Made by a program: the position numbers and the translations under genes | Shown: in pieces, positions 1 to 5,383 of the stretch | Numbering within the stretch: the stretch's first letter is position 1 | Layout of the letters: each line of letters begins with the position of its first letter | The notes under the pieces: model-generated | The model's database searches: none | What the model was told of the DNA's origin: nothing | What the model saw: only the letters and a program-made list of their open reading frames with translations | From: Phycisphaerales bacterium UBA7708 | GTDB taxonomy: Bacteria; Planctomycetota; Phycisphaerae; Sedimentisphaerales; Anaerohalosphaeraceae | Direction: 5' to 3' | Length of the DNA stretch: 5,383 nt | NCBI GenBank assembly: GCA_002482415.1 | Contig: DLFY01000212.1 | Coordinates: 2,050 to 7,432, forward strand

Positions 1-1
1 A

Positions 2-529
2 GAGCAATTAAACAACCTGATTGAAAAGTGCAAAGCGGGACAGTCGGAGGCTTTCAATGAGCTTATTGATCTGTACGCCAATCGATGCTTTGGATTCTTT
101 TACCGCCTCAGCGGCTCTCGGGATACCGCCGAGGACTTAAATAGTGAGCTCTTTGTCAAATTAGTCGAAAAAATCGGTTCCTGGCAAGGCAGTTCTTTCG
201 ATAGCTGGCTTTTCACCATTGCAGGCAATTTATTCAAGGACCATCTTCGAAGCCAGTACCGTCAGCGGAAAATGCTGAACGAAAAAGCCAAAACCGTGCA
301 GGTTGAGACCGCCCCCGAAAAGGAAAACGAGATGGAAATCCGCCTGCAGCAGGCCCTCGGGCGTCTCGAACCCGAAATTGCCGAACTGATTATGCTGCGG
401 TTTTATGCCGATTTAAGCTTTAAGGAACTCGCCGAAAGGCGAAACGAACCTATTGGAACGACATTATGCAAGATTCACCGGGGCATGAAAAAACTCCGGG
501 AACTCATGCAGGTCGGAGGTGTCTTATGA
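2..529 (+). CDS. ECF-type RNA polymerase sigma factor (5' end missing)
   Basis: This gene encodes a sigma-70 family factor of the extracytoplasmic-function (ECF) group, which directs RNA polymerase to a small set of promoters. The reading frame is open from base 2 to the TGA at 527-529 (175 visible residues) and enters from outside the window, so the true start is not visible. Probably only a few residues are missing, because the first helix (LIEKCKAGQSEAF) is already present. Region 2 spans about residues 15-90 and includes the AEDL...FVKL and SFDSWLFTIAGNLFKDHLR segments, the usual core-binding and -10 recognition part. A charged linker (about 91-112) follows. Region 4 (about 113-165) has the helix-turn-helix pattern LEPEIAELIMLRFYADLSFKELAE...IGTTLCKIHRGMKKL. 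No sigma-1 or sigma-3 region is present, as expected for ECF factors. Its stop overlaps the start of the next gene, which suggests translational coupling to a cognate regulator. The family call is firm; the subgroup and target promoters are unknown. Confidence 0.93.
   Translation, partial: EQLNNLIEKCKAGQSEAFNELIDLYANRCFGFFYRLSGSRDTAEDLNSELFVKLVEKIGSWQGSSFDSWLFTIAGNLFKDHLRSQYRQRKMLNEKAKTVQVETAPEKENEMEIRLQQALGRLEPEIAELIMLRFYADLSFKELAERRNEPIGTTLCKIHRGMKKLRELMQVGGVL
515..520 (+). promoter_or_regulatory. Ribosome binding site for the putative anti-sigma gene
   Basis: GGAGGT lies inside the last codons of the sigma factor gene, with six bases between GGAGG and the ATG at 526. It decides the start: an upstream in-frame ATG at 466 would give a longer overlap but has no comparable site and would translate out-of-frame sigma sequence. 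The ATGA overlap (start 526-528, stop 527-529) points to translational coupling. Confidence 0.8.
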
Positions 530-1044
530 AAGAAAACAAAAACGAATTAAAAGCCCTGATTGAGCAGTTTATGGACAGTCAGGAAGCGGCCCGAATGGCC
601 GAGGAGATTCAGGAAGCCCAGGAGATGCTGGCTGCCATGCCCGCTCCCAGGCTCTCCGACCAGTCCCTCGATGCCCTCAAGCAGCGGGTCAGCCGGCGTC
701 TGGCCGTTCCCGTCCGGACCGTCCGCCCCGCCGCCACGATACGCTTCTATCTGTCGGCCGCCGCGGCCCTGCTTCTGGCCACCACAGGCTGGGTCATATT
801 CAGCAACCAGAAAACAGCTATCCCCGTTGAGCTCATCGCCTCCACGGCCCACATCTGGGAAGACAGCGCCGCCTCGGACAGCAATCCGGTCAATACCCTC
901 ATGGCCAAAATTGAAGCCGTCGCCGGACAGGTCGAATCTGTTCAGGACAAAACCCTCAAGTGGTTTGAAGACGACAGCAACCTGTCCACCGAAATTGAAA
1001 GTCTTGAAGTCATCGCCAGCAGTACCGATTTCTGGAAAGGATAA
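526..1044 (+). CDS. Single-pass membrane protein, putative anti-sigma factor
   Basis: The product has 172 residues. Residues 1-60 are charged, helix-rich and Glu/Gln-rich (ELKALIEQFMDSQEAARMAEE), followed by an Arg-rich stretch (VSRRLAVPVRTVRPAATIR) and one hydrophobic segment at about 74-92 (FYLSAAAALLLATTGWVIF). Positive charge before the segment favours an N-in, C-out topology, leaving about 80 residues outside, largely helical and ending in TDFWKG. An N-terminal cytoplasmic domain, one membrane helix and an external tail directly downstream of an ECF sigma gene is the classic anti-sigma arrangement. However, the zinc-binding HxxxCxxC signature of many anti-sigma domains is absent: there is no cysteine at all and only one histidine, near residue 109, outside. 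The role is therefore inferred from position and topology, not from a recognised domain. The start is set by the GGAGGT at 515-520. The next gene begins five bases after its stop. Confidence 0.72.
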   Translation: MKENKNELKALIEQFMDSQEAARMAEEIQEAQEMLAAMPAPRLSDQSLDALKQRVSRRLAVPVRTVRPAATIRFYLSAAAALLLATTGWVIFSNQKTAIPVELIASTAHIWEDSAASDSNPVNTLMAKIEAVAGQVESVQDKTLKWFEDDSNLSTEIESLEVIASSTDFWKG

Positions 1045-1049
1045 TTTGA

Positions 1050-2018
1050 ATGAATCGTAAAATAAACCTCATTTTGATGAGCCTGTCGCTGAGCGGGCTG
1101 TTGTGTCTGGTCTCTTTTGCCCAGACAGACAAACCCGACGACACCGTAAAAGAAACAGCCGGTGCCGCCGCCATGGACGATTTCTGGGCCGAGGAATTGG
1201 CCCGGCCTGAGCCGCAATTGCCCGATGAACGCATCGATCAGTTCCTCGAACAAATCCGCATCCAGGACCCGGCCAAAGCCGATGAGTTTGAAAAGCTCCG
1301 CAAGGAAAATCCCGACGAATTCCGCAAACAGATTCGAGCGGAATTTACCAGTCGCTTCCGTCAGATGCGCCAGCAGTTCGACCGCGGCGGCAGAGACAGG
1401 GACAGACGTCCCGAAGGTGCCCCGCCGGAAGACATGGGTGGACGGGGACAGGGCCCCGGCGGTCCTGACCGCTCCGGCCCGGGACAACCCGGCGGCCAGC
1501 CCGGCTACGGTACCCCCTGGAAGGATCGCATCGAGCGGATGCATAACGAATTTATCGCATGGCTGGAGAAAAATTACCCCATCCAGGCCGTGGAAATCAA
1601 AGAACTCCGCGAAAAGAAACCCGAGGAATATATTGGCAAGATGGCCGAACTCATGCGGCGCTATGGCCCCATCATCGAGGCCGAACGCAGCAATCCCAAA
1701 CTGGCCGCAATCCTCAAAGAAGATATGGAAAACCAGCGGCTTACAGACGAATTATTGAAACAGATTCGCAGAGCGAAGGGCCAGGACAAAGAGAAACTGG
1801 TCGCCGAACTCAGCCCTCTCGTTTCACGCCGCTTTGACCTGATTATGGCCAAAATGCAGATGCAGTACGACGACATGCGGAGACGGCTGGAAGAATTGCA
1901 GAAAGAAGTCAAAAATCGTGAAGGCGAACTGGACAAACTCAAAAACAACAAGGATGCCGCCGTTGACGAACGCGTCAAAAAGCTGCTCTCGGAATCCGAA
2001 AAAGTCAAATGGGATTAA
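1050..2018 (+). CDS. Secreted coiled-coil protein with duplicated helical module, function unknown
   Basis: The product has 322 residues. An N-terminal signal peptide is clear (MNRKINLILM... to about residue 24, likely cleaved after SFA), so the protein acts in the periplasm or outside. No lipobox precedes the Cys at 19. Residues 65-106 and 168-208 are two diverged copies of one helical module, each with F...P..A.E...LR...P.E. They are separated by a low-complexity Gly/Pro/Arg/Asp linker (about 107-157). Residues 228-270 may hold a third, weaker copy. The C-terminus (about 262-317) is a highly charged heptad-like helix (MRRRLEELQKEVKNREGEL), probably a coiled coil. There are no catalytic motifs, and the only cysteine is in the signal peptide. 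In general build it resembles small periplasmic helical stress proteins of the Spy/CpxP/ZraP kind, but I see no LTxxQ motif and do not assign it there. It lies five bases after the putative anti-sigma gene, with GGAAAGG at 1034-1040 as a plausible ribosome site, so it is probably co-transcribed and could be the operon's external sensor or effector. Confidence 0.85.
   Translation: MNRKINLILMSLSLSGLLCLVSFAQTDKPDDTVKETAGAAAMDDFWAEELARPEPQLPDERIDQFLEQIRIQDPAKADEFEKLRKENPDEFRKQIRAEFTSRFRQMRQQFDRGGRDRDRRPEGAPPEDMGGRGQGPGGPDRSGPGQPGGQPGYGTPWKDRIERMHNEFIAWLEKNYPIQAVEIKELREKKPEEYIGKMAELMRRYGPIIEAERSNPKLAAILKEDMENQRLTDELLKQIRRAKGQDKEKLVAELSPLVSRRFDLIMAKMQMQYDDMRRRLEELQKEVKNREGELDKLKNNKDAAVDERVKKLLSESEKVKWD
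1242..1367 (+). repeat. Internal protein module, copy 1 (residues 65-106 of the secreted protein)
   Basis: This is the first copy of a roughly 42-residue helical module. Ungapped alignment to copy 2 (1551-1673) conserves F at position 1, P at 10, A at 13, E at 15, LR at 19-20, P at 24 and E at 26, with many conservative Asp/Glu, Lys/Arg and aliphatic matches. The two copies differ at the DNA level, so the duplication is old. Confidence 0.6.
1551..1673 (+). repeat. Internal protein module, copy 2 (residues 168-208 of the secreted protein)
   Basis: This second copy of the module runs from FIAWLEKNYP through KKPEEYIGKM to RRYGPI. It aligns without gaps to copy 1 over about the first 32 positions. 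It follows the Gly/Pro-rich linker encoded at about 1368-1520. Confidence 0.6.
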
Positions 2019-2044
2019 CCTCCCGGCTTTAATCCCCTCTCCGG

Positions 2045-2093
2045 AAAAGGATCGGTACACCCCGCCGCTCGGCGCCATGTACCGGTCCTTTTT
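2045..2093. terminator. Rho-independent terminator shared by the convergent genes
   Basis: The left arm AAAAGGATCGGTACA (2045-2059) pairs with TGTACCGGTCCTTTT (2078-2092). The stem is 15 base pairs with one G-U wobble (2052 with 2085), and the loop is 18 bases and can form a small GCC/GGC inner hairpin. The plus strand ends in TTTTT (2089-2093), a good terminator for the sigma operon. On the minus strand the same stem ends in TTTT followed by CC, so it can also stop the protease transcript, though probably less efficiently. It occupies the only intergenic region (2019-2106), between the two stop codons. Confidence 0.87.
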
Positions 2094-2106
2094 AGTTGCA
2101 TAAATA

Positions 2107-5100
2107 CTATTTCATTTCTTTCGGAATCTCAATTTTTACATCAGTTTTTTTCCCAACTTTTAACGAGACATTTTTAAATTGTATCTCAGAAAACGGACGA
2201 GCCTGAAATTCATATCGGTCAACAACTGATGAATCTAAATTCGTGAATGTAAAGGTATTTTGTCGCGTATTGTTGACACTAAACCAATTTCGACTGCCAA
2301 CATGGATGGAACCCTGTTTATCGACAGCAACCAGTCGATAATTGTCAAATTGCTGCAAGTCATCTGTTACCGTTATCGTCAGTTGCTTTTCTGAACCAAT
2401 TACAGAGGAAAACATCAGCTTGCGATTTCCCACTGGAGTACTAGTCTGTGCACTCCCGCTTGTCGTTCCAAGCGTTTTCCAGGAGCCCGTCGCAATCGGG
2501 AAACGAATCGTTGTGGAGTCTCCCCACACATTCAGATGCGTGCGAATGGCTTTCATTCCTGCTGGGGTAACAACCTCTAATCCGCTTTGAGCTGTTGAAC
2601 CATCCACCTTAGGCATATCAAACGCCACCTCTTCCGGCCCGGAAATATAATAGACAACCTCAAATCCCTTGTTTTTGACCTGATACGCACTGTTGTCATG
2701 TGTTATAATGTCCATCGGAAGCAGCATCCCGTCCGGCCCCCACCACGTCTTATCTTTGCTGGAAAATTCACGAATTCCGATCAATTCGATCGCAATACCA
2801 TTGGGCAGTGTCGCGGTAAACTTCTCATTCAATGCTCTGTCTTTCGAATTCTGCACTTCACCCGCTGCCTGCTGCTTAGGCTGCAAGGATAGACAAAGGG
2901 TACCATAATGTCCTTTCAAAGTCTTCCAGTGCTGTTCCAATAACTCTTCCTGCTTGGCTGTGGCCAGGCTTCGACATCCTTCGGCGGTTTCTTCGATTTT
3001 ATGAAGCACTTCAAGGATATCAACCAGTCTCGACGGCAATTGCCCCCATGCAGACACATCCGGAATTTCAGTCCCATTTTTACCTTCCAAATCATCGCAG
3101 GCTTCATTAATCCGGTCAAAATAATCCGCCAGCAGAACCCAATTCTGATCATTCCATTCCGTTTCAATTTTCAACATCATATCCGATATGGTTTGCAGAG
3201 CACTGGATACGCGAACAGCCGCCCTCGCCGGTATCTGTAAATGACTCAATTTCACCTCTTCTTGTTTACCCGTCGCTTCTGCCCTGGCAAGTTCTTCCTC
3301 CGCCTGCAGACGCTCGAGTTTGGCCTGATTCAGCGCAGCTTCTGTAGCCCGCCCGGATTCAAACATCAGTTTTGTCGTGTTTTCCGCCTCCTGACGCAGC
3401 GCCGCAATCTGATGCAAAACAACAATCCGCTCCTGTGAGGTCCCGGCCAATTCCTTTTCAACTGCCAGCAAATTCAATTTCGCCCCAAAAACTTCCATAG
3501 GCCCGGAAATCCCGCTTTGAAACTTCTGCTCCTCCGTCTCCAGCATCTTCTGCAGCAAATCCTTCCGCTCCAGAAGGATCGCTTGCGAAGGCTCCAGTGT
3601 TCCGGCCTCCGATAGCACTTCCTTATGTGCAGACGGTGTCACTTTTTTCTCCACCACCTGCCCATTGACCACCTTAATCTGCAGACTCATGGCATTATTG
3701 GCTTCATCGGTCTCGGCAATCGCATTATCGTAATCCAGGACTACGGCAAATTCATAGACGCCATCGTCCAGATGAAAACCATCCGTCCTCTCTCTCCATG
3801 TTTTGCCCGGCTCAATCGGTCCGGCCTCATGCCAGCCGTGATGTTCATTGCCAACCTCATCCCGATTCAGGTCAGGACTGCCGCGATAAAACCGAAGTTT
3901 CATTTTCGGCAGAGCCGCCTTGCCCTCATTGGCTATCGTAACCACGGGATAACATACGTCACGCTGGGAATCGATCTGCAGGTCAAACTCCGCAGGAACA
4001 AGGTCAACCTTTTCTCCCGGGGCGGCTTTGGAAAGTTTGAAATCCAGCGCCTTCGAATTATCCAGCGGCGCCGTCGTAAATACCATCGTCTGTGACTTAT
4101 ACCCATCCGCCCTGGCAGTGATATTATGTTCCTCATTCCAGCTTTTATACTCAAATTTCCCCGCATCATCAGTAATCCCCTTCTGATACGGCTGCGGCCC
4201 ATAGCCATCATCCAGCACAATCGCCCCGGCAATCGGCTGGCCGCTTTGGGCATCCATCACCGTCCCGCTAAGCACATAATCCGGCGGCGTCACCTTATGT
4301 GTCAGCGCAATTGTCGTCGGCACCACCACCGCCGCCAGCAATCCGATAATCAGCATCGCCGCTATCGATGGCCGCCGTAAAAACCGCCTGCCCGGCTGCA
4401 TAATCGTCTTGATGCGGTCCTCGATATTCTTCACCGGCCTCGCCACCGCAAGTGTCGGAATGGAAAATGTTGTCTGGACCTCCTGCAGCAGCGTATCCAC
4501 AATCGCACTGCCATACTCCCGCGGTGCCGTCCCCAGCCGTGCCACGGCAATCTCATCGCAGCATTTTTCCCGTTCCTGCCGAATAATCCGATTGGCCAGC
4601 CAGACCAGCGGATGAAACCAGAACACACCCTGAATCAGAATCTGCAGCAGGTTGACAAACGCATCCAGCCGAACCACATGCGCCATCTCGTGAATCACAA
4701 TCGCCTTCTGCCGGTCGGTCTGAATACTCTGGAATCGCGTCGGCAGATAAATCGCCCCCCGCCACAGCCCCCACACAAACGGCTGACCAATCCCATCCAT
4801 CAGCCAGACCTTAAAGCCCCCCGGATAATCCCACAGCCGTGCCTGCGTCTCAATCTGCTCAATCATCAATTCCGCCGGCAGCGGCCGACGGCTGTGCTTC
4901 AATCGCCGCCCAAGCAGTATCGCCCGGCCCAAAGCCCACAACAAATAACAAGCCGCCCCTGCCGCCCAAAGTACCACCCATAACATTATAGACTTGCTCA
5001 AAGCCGGCCGTTCTGTCTGAGCCGCAGCAAGAGGCTCCACTGTTGCCAAATTCACCTGCGTCTTCTCCGGCACCGGCACTGCTGTCTTCTCCACTGCTTC

Positions 5101-5379
5101 GGTCTTCACAGCAGCAGGCTCCACCAACCCATAATCCATCGTCTCCGATCGTACCGCCGAAGGCATCTGCAGCGTTGTTTCCCCCGGCAGCACCGGCAGC
5201 GAAAACGTCACAATAGGCGGTGTCACACACTTGACCAGCACCACCAGCCACAACAAATACCGAATGTGCGCGCTGCGATTCCGCAGCATCCAGTTCACCC
5301 CCGCCACCACCCCAAAAACCAGCGCAACCTGAACGCTCTGGGTGGTCATAAAATCCCAAAATAATCCCGTCGTCTCCAT
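2107..5379 (-). CDS. M56 (BlaR1/MecR1-type) membrane metalloprotease with long multidomain sensor region
   Basis: The product has 1090 residues. Probable membrane helices lie at about 14-32, 39-60, 130-153 and 337-359. Positive charges after helix 1, after helix 3 and before helix 4 support the BlaR1 topology, with a cytoplasmic protease loop and an external C-terminus. The zinc site is HEMAH at 230-234, followed by FWFHPLVWLANRIIRQERE and CCDE; E271 is the likely third ligand by family comparison. External modules follow: a carboxypeptidase-regulatory-like beta domain (about 368-449), a CARDB-like domain (about 455-572, with the typical DYDNAIAETDEANN), helical coiled coil with a 53-residue repeat (about 600-715), more helix (about 725-835) and a beta-rich C-terminal domain (about 852-1090). 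In BlaR1, sensing activates the protease and leads to removal of the BlaI repressor; the same logic is inferred here with a different signal, since no penicillin-binding domain is recognisable. The ATG at 5377-5379 is four bases from the edge, so an upstream repressor gene cannot be seen; an alternative start is Met11. Usual BlaR1 proteins have about 600 residues. Confidence 0.9.
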   Translation of the reverse strand: METTGLFWDFMTTQSVQVALVFGVVAGVNWMLRNRSAHIRYLLWLVVLVKCVTPPIVTFSLPVLPGETTLQMPSAVRSETMDYGLVEPAAVKTEAVEKTAVPVPEKTQVNLATVEPLAAAQTERPALSKSIMLWVVLWAAGAACYLLWALGRAILLGRRLKHSRRPLPAELMIEQIETQARLWDYPGGFKVWLMDGIGQPFVWGLWRGAIYLPTRFQSIQTDRQKAIVIHEMAHVVRLDAFVNLLQILIQGVFWFHPLVWLANRIIRQEREKCCDEIAVARLGTAPREYGSAIVDTLLQEVQTTFSIPTLAVARPVKNIEDRIKTIMQPGRRFLRRPSIAAMLIIGLLAAVVVPTTIALTHKVTPPDYVLSGTVMDAQSGQPIAGAIVLDDGYGPQPYQKGITDDAGKFEYKSWNEEHNITARADGYKSQTMVFTTAPLDNSKALDFKLSKAAPGEKVDLVPAEFDLQIDSQRDVCYPVVTIANEGKAALPKMKLRFYRGSPDLNRDEVGNEHHGWHEAGPIEPGKTWRERTDGFHLDDGVYEFAVVLDYDNAIAETDEANNAMSLQIKVVNGQVVEKKVTPSAHKEVLSEAGTLEPSQAILLERKDLLQKMLETEEQKFQSGISGPMEVFGAKLNLLAVEKELAGTSQERIVVLHQIAALRQEAENTTKLMFESGRATEAALNQAKLERLQAEEELARAEATGKQEEVKLSHLQIPARAAVRVSSALQTISDMMLKIETEWNDQNWVLLADYFDRINEACDDLEGKNGTEIPDVSAWGQLPSRLVDILEVLHKIEETAEGCRSLATAKQEELLEQHWKTLKGHYGTLCLSLQPKQQAAGEVQNSKDRALNEKFTATLPNGIAIELIGIREFSSKDKTWWGPDGMLLPMDIITHDNSAYQVKNKGFEVVYYISGPEEVAFDMPKVDGSTAQSGLEVVTPAGMKAIRTHLNVWGDSTTIRFPIATGSWKTLGTTSGSAQTSTPVGNRKLMFSSVIGSEKQLTITVTDDLQQFDNYRLVAVDKQGSIHVGSRNWFSVNNTRQNTFTFTNLDSSVVDRYEFQARPFSEIQFKNVSLKVGKKTDVKIEIPKEMK
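2110..2826 (-). other. Beta-rich C-terminal domain of the M56 protein (residues 852-1090), unassigned
   Basis: The stretch opens with FTATLPNGIAIELIGIREF and WWGPDGMLLP, continues through alternating beta-type sequence and ends in a lysine-rich tail. I do not recognise a named domain. Its DNA is much richer in A and T than the protease-encoding half of the same gene: hand counts give about 32% GC at 2101-2280, against about 59% over 4681-4800 plus 4861-4920. Confidence 0.55.
3235..3582 (-). repeat. Helical region with a 53-residue tandem protein repeat (residues 600-715 of the M56 protein)
   Basis: Residues 620-645 and 673-698 share the pattern F.SG, then nine residues, then AKL..L..E.ELA, with a constant offset of 53 residues and no gaps. 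The flanks are long amphipathic helices rich in Glu, Gln, Leu and Ala. Each unit (helix, Ser-Gly turn, helix) resembles the helical hairpins of TolC-like outer membrane factors, but that likeness may only reflect coiled-coil geometry. Confidence 0.65.
3664..4017 (-). other. CARDB-like domain (residues 455-572 of the M56 protein)
   Basis: The segment VDLVPAEFDLQI...PVVTIANEGKAALPKMKLRFYRG...IEPGKTW...GVYEFAVVLDYDNAIAETDEANN matches the hallmark pattern of CARDB (cell-adhesion-related) beta-sandwich domains, including the near-invariant D.DN.I.E.DE.NN ending. It suggests an adhesive or ligand-binding external module. Confidence 0.75.
4033..4278 (-). other. Carboxypeptidase-regulatory-like domain (residues 368-449 of the M56 protein)
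   Basis: The pattern YVLSGTVMDAQSGQPIAGA, then GITDDAGKFEYKS, then ITARADGYKSQT and LDFKLSKA is that of the small beta-sandwich domain often called CarboxypepD_reg or CarbopepD_reg_2. It starts shortly after the last membrane helix, so it is the first external module. Such domains usually serve structural or binding roles and carry no catalysis. Confidence 0.8.
4678..4692 (-). other. Zinc-binding HEMAH motif of the M56 protease
   Basis: These codons encode H230-E-M-A-H234, the HExxH zinc-binding and catalytic motif of gluzincin-type metallopeptidases, in the expected M56 context (VIHEMAHVVRLD). With the downstream EKCCDE segment intact, the protease is probably active rather than degenerate. 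Confidence 0.9.
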
Positions 5380-5383
5380 AAGT

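Noticed and set aside
466..525. In-frame extension of the putative anti-sigma gene to an ATG at 466
   Set aside because: The extra 20 residues would be out-of-frame sigma sequence, with no ribosome site before 466. GGAGGT at the right distance supports 526.
272..529. A short 85-residue gene starting at the ATG at 272
   Set aside because: The frame is open back to base 2 and encodes a clear sigma region 2, so this ATG is an internal methionine of a gene cut by the window edge.
560..1060. Long Pro/Ser-rich reading frame overlapping the putative anti-sigma gene
   Set aside because: It is a shadow of a GC-rich gene in another frame, with low-complexity composition and no ribosome site.
1095..1125. 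Lipoprotein signal in the secreted protein (Cys19)
   Set aside because: The residues before the cysteine are GLL, which does not fit a lipobox (small residue needed before Cys). A signal peptidase I site after SFA fits better.
942..1544. Antisense reading frame of 200 codons across the anti-sigma and secreted protein genes
   Set aside because: It lies opposite two well-supported genes, has no recognisable domain and reflects GC-biased codon use.
2693..2709. TTGTCA and TATAAT as a promoter pair
   Set aside because: The two boxes are only five bases apart, not about 17, and lie inside the M56 coding region with no plus-strand gene to serve.
3625..4095. Plus-strand frame of 156 codons opposite the CARDB-like region
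   Set aside because: It is opposite a conserved domain pattern on the minus strand, has Arg/His/Ile-rich composition and no domain.
4859..5359. Gly/Ala-rich minus-strand frame inside the start of the M56 gene
   Set aside because: It overlaps the M56 membrane helices in another frame and has low-complexity composition, so it is a shadow.

Overview
The window holds two convergent transcription units that meet at a shared hairpin terminator. The first is a three-gene plus-strand operon: an ECF sigma factor cut by the left edge, a single-pass membrane protein in the anti-sigma position, and a secreted coiled-coil protein. The second is one very large minus-strand gene (1090 residues) for a BlaR1/MecR1-type M56 membrane metalloprotease with a long multidomain extracytoplasmic region. 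I see no tRNA, rRNA, CRISPR array, insertion sequence or phage gene. About 97% of the bases are coding, and the only real intergenic stretch is the 88 bases at 2019-2106.

The gene content suggests a bacterium of the Planctomycetota, perhaps Phycisphaerae, or a PVC relative. This is an inference from style. It rests on the Ala/Pro-rich single-pass protein next to an ECF sigma factor, and on an M56 protease fused to carboxypeptidase-regulatory-like, CARDB-like and coiled-coil modules instead of a penicillin sensor. No phylogenetic marker is present.

Layout: 2-529 sigma factor (5' end missing); 526-1044 putative anti-sigma membrane protein, overlapping the sigma stop as ATGA; 1050-2018 exported protein with a duplicated helical module, a Gly/Pro/Arg-rich linker and a C-terminal coiled coil; 2045-2093 terminator; 2107-5379 (minus) M56 protease. 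The minus gene starts four bases from the right edge, so the BlaI/MecI-type repressor that normally accompanies it would lie just outside the window.

Working model: both units look like envelope-signalling devices. In the first, the exported protein could report an extracytoplasmic condition to the single-pass protein, which would hold or release the sigma factor. In the second, the large external domain could sense a ligand or mechanical state and activate the cytoplasmic zinc protease, which in characterised BlaR1 systems leads to repressor inactivation. The sequence does not show that the two units interact. The most unusual points are the lack of a zinc-binding anti-sigma motif, the internal duplication in the exported protein, the replacement of the beta-lactam sensor by about 730 residues of other modules including a 53-residue tandem repeat, and a marked AT-rich shift in the part of the protease gene encoding the C-terminal domain.
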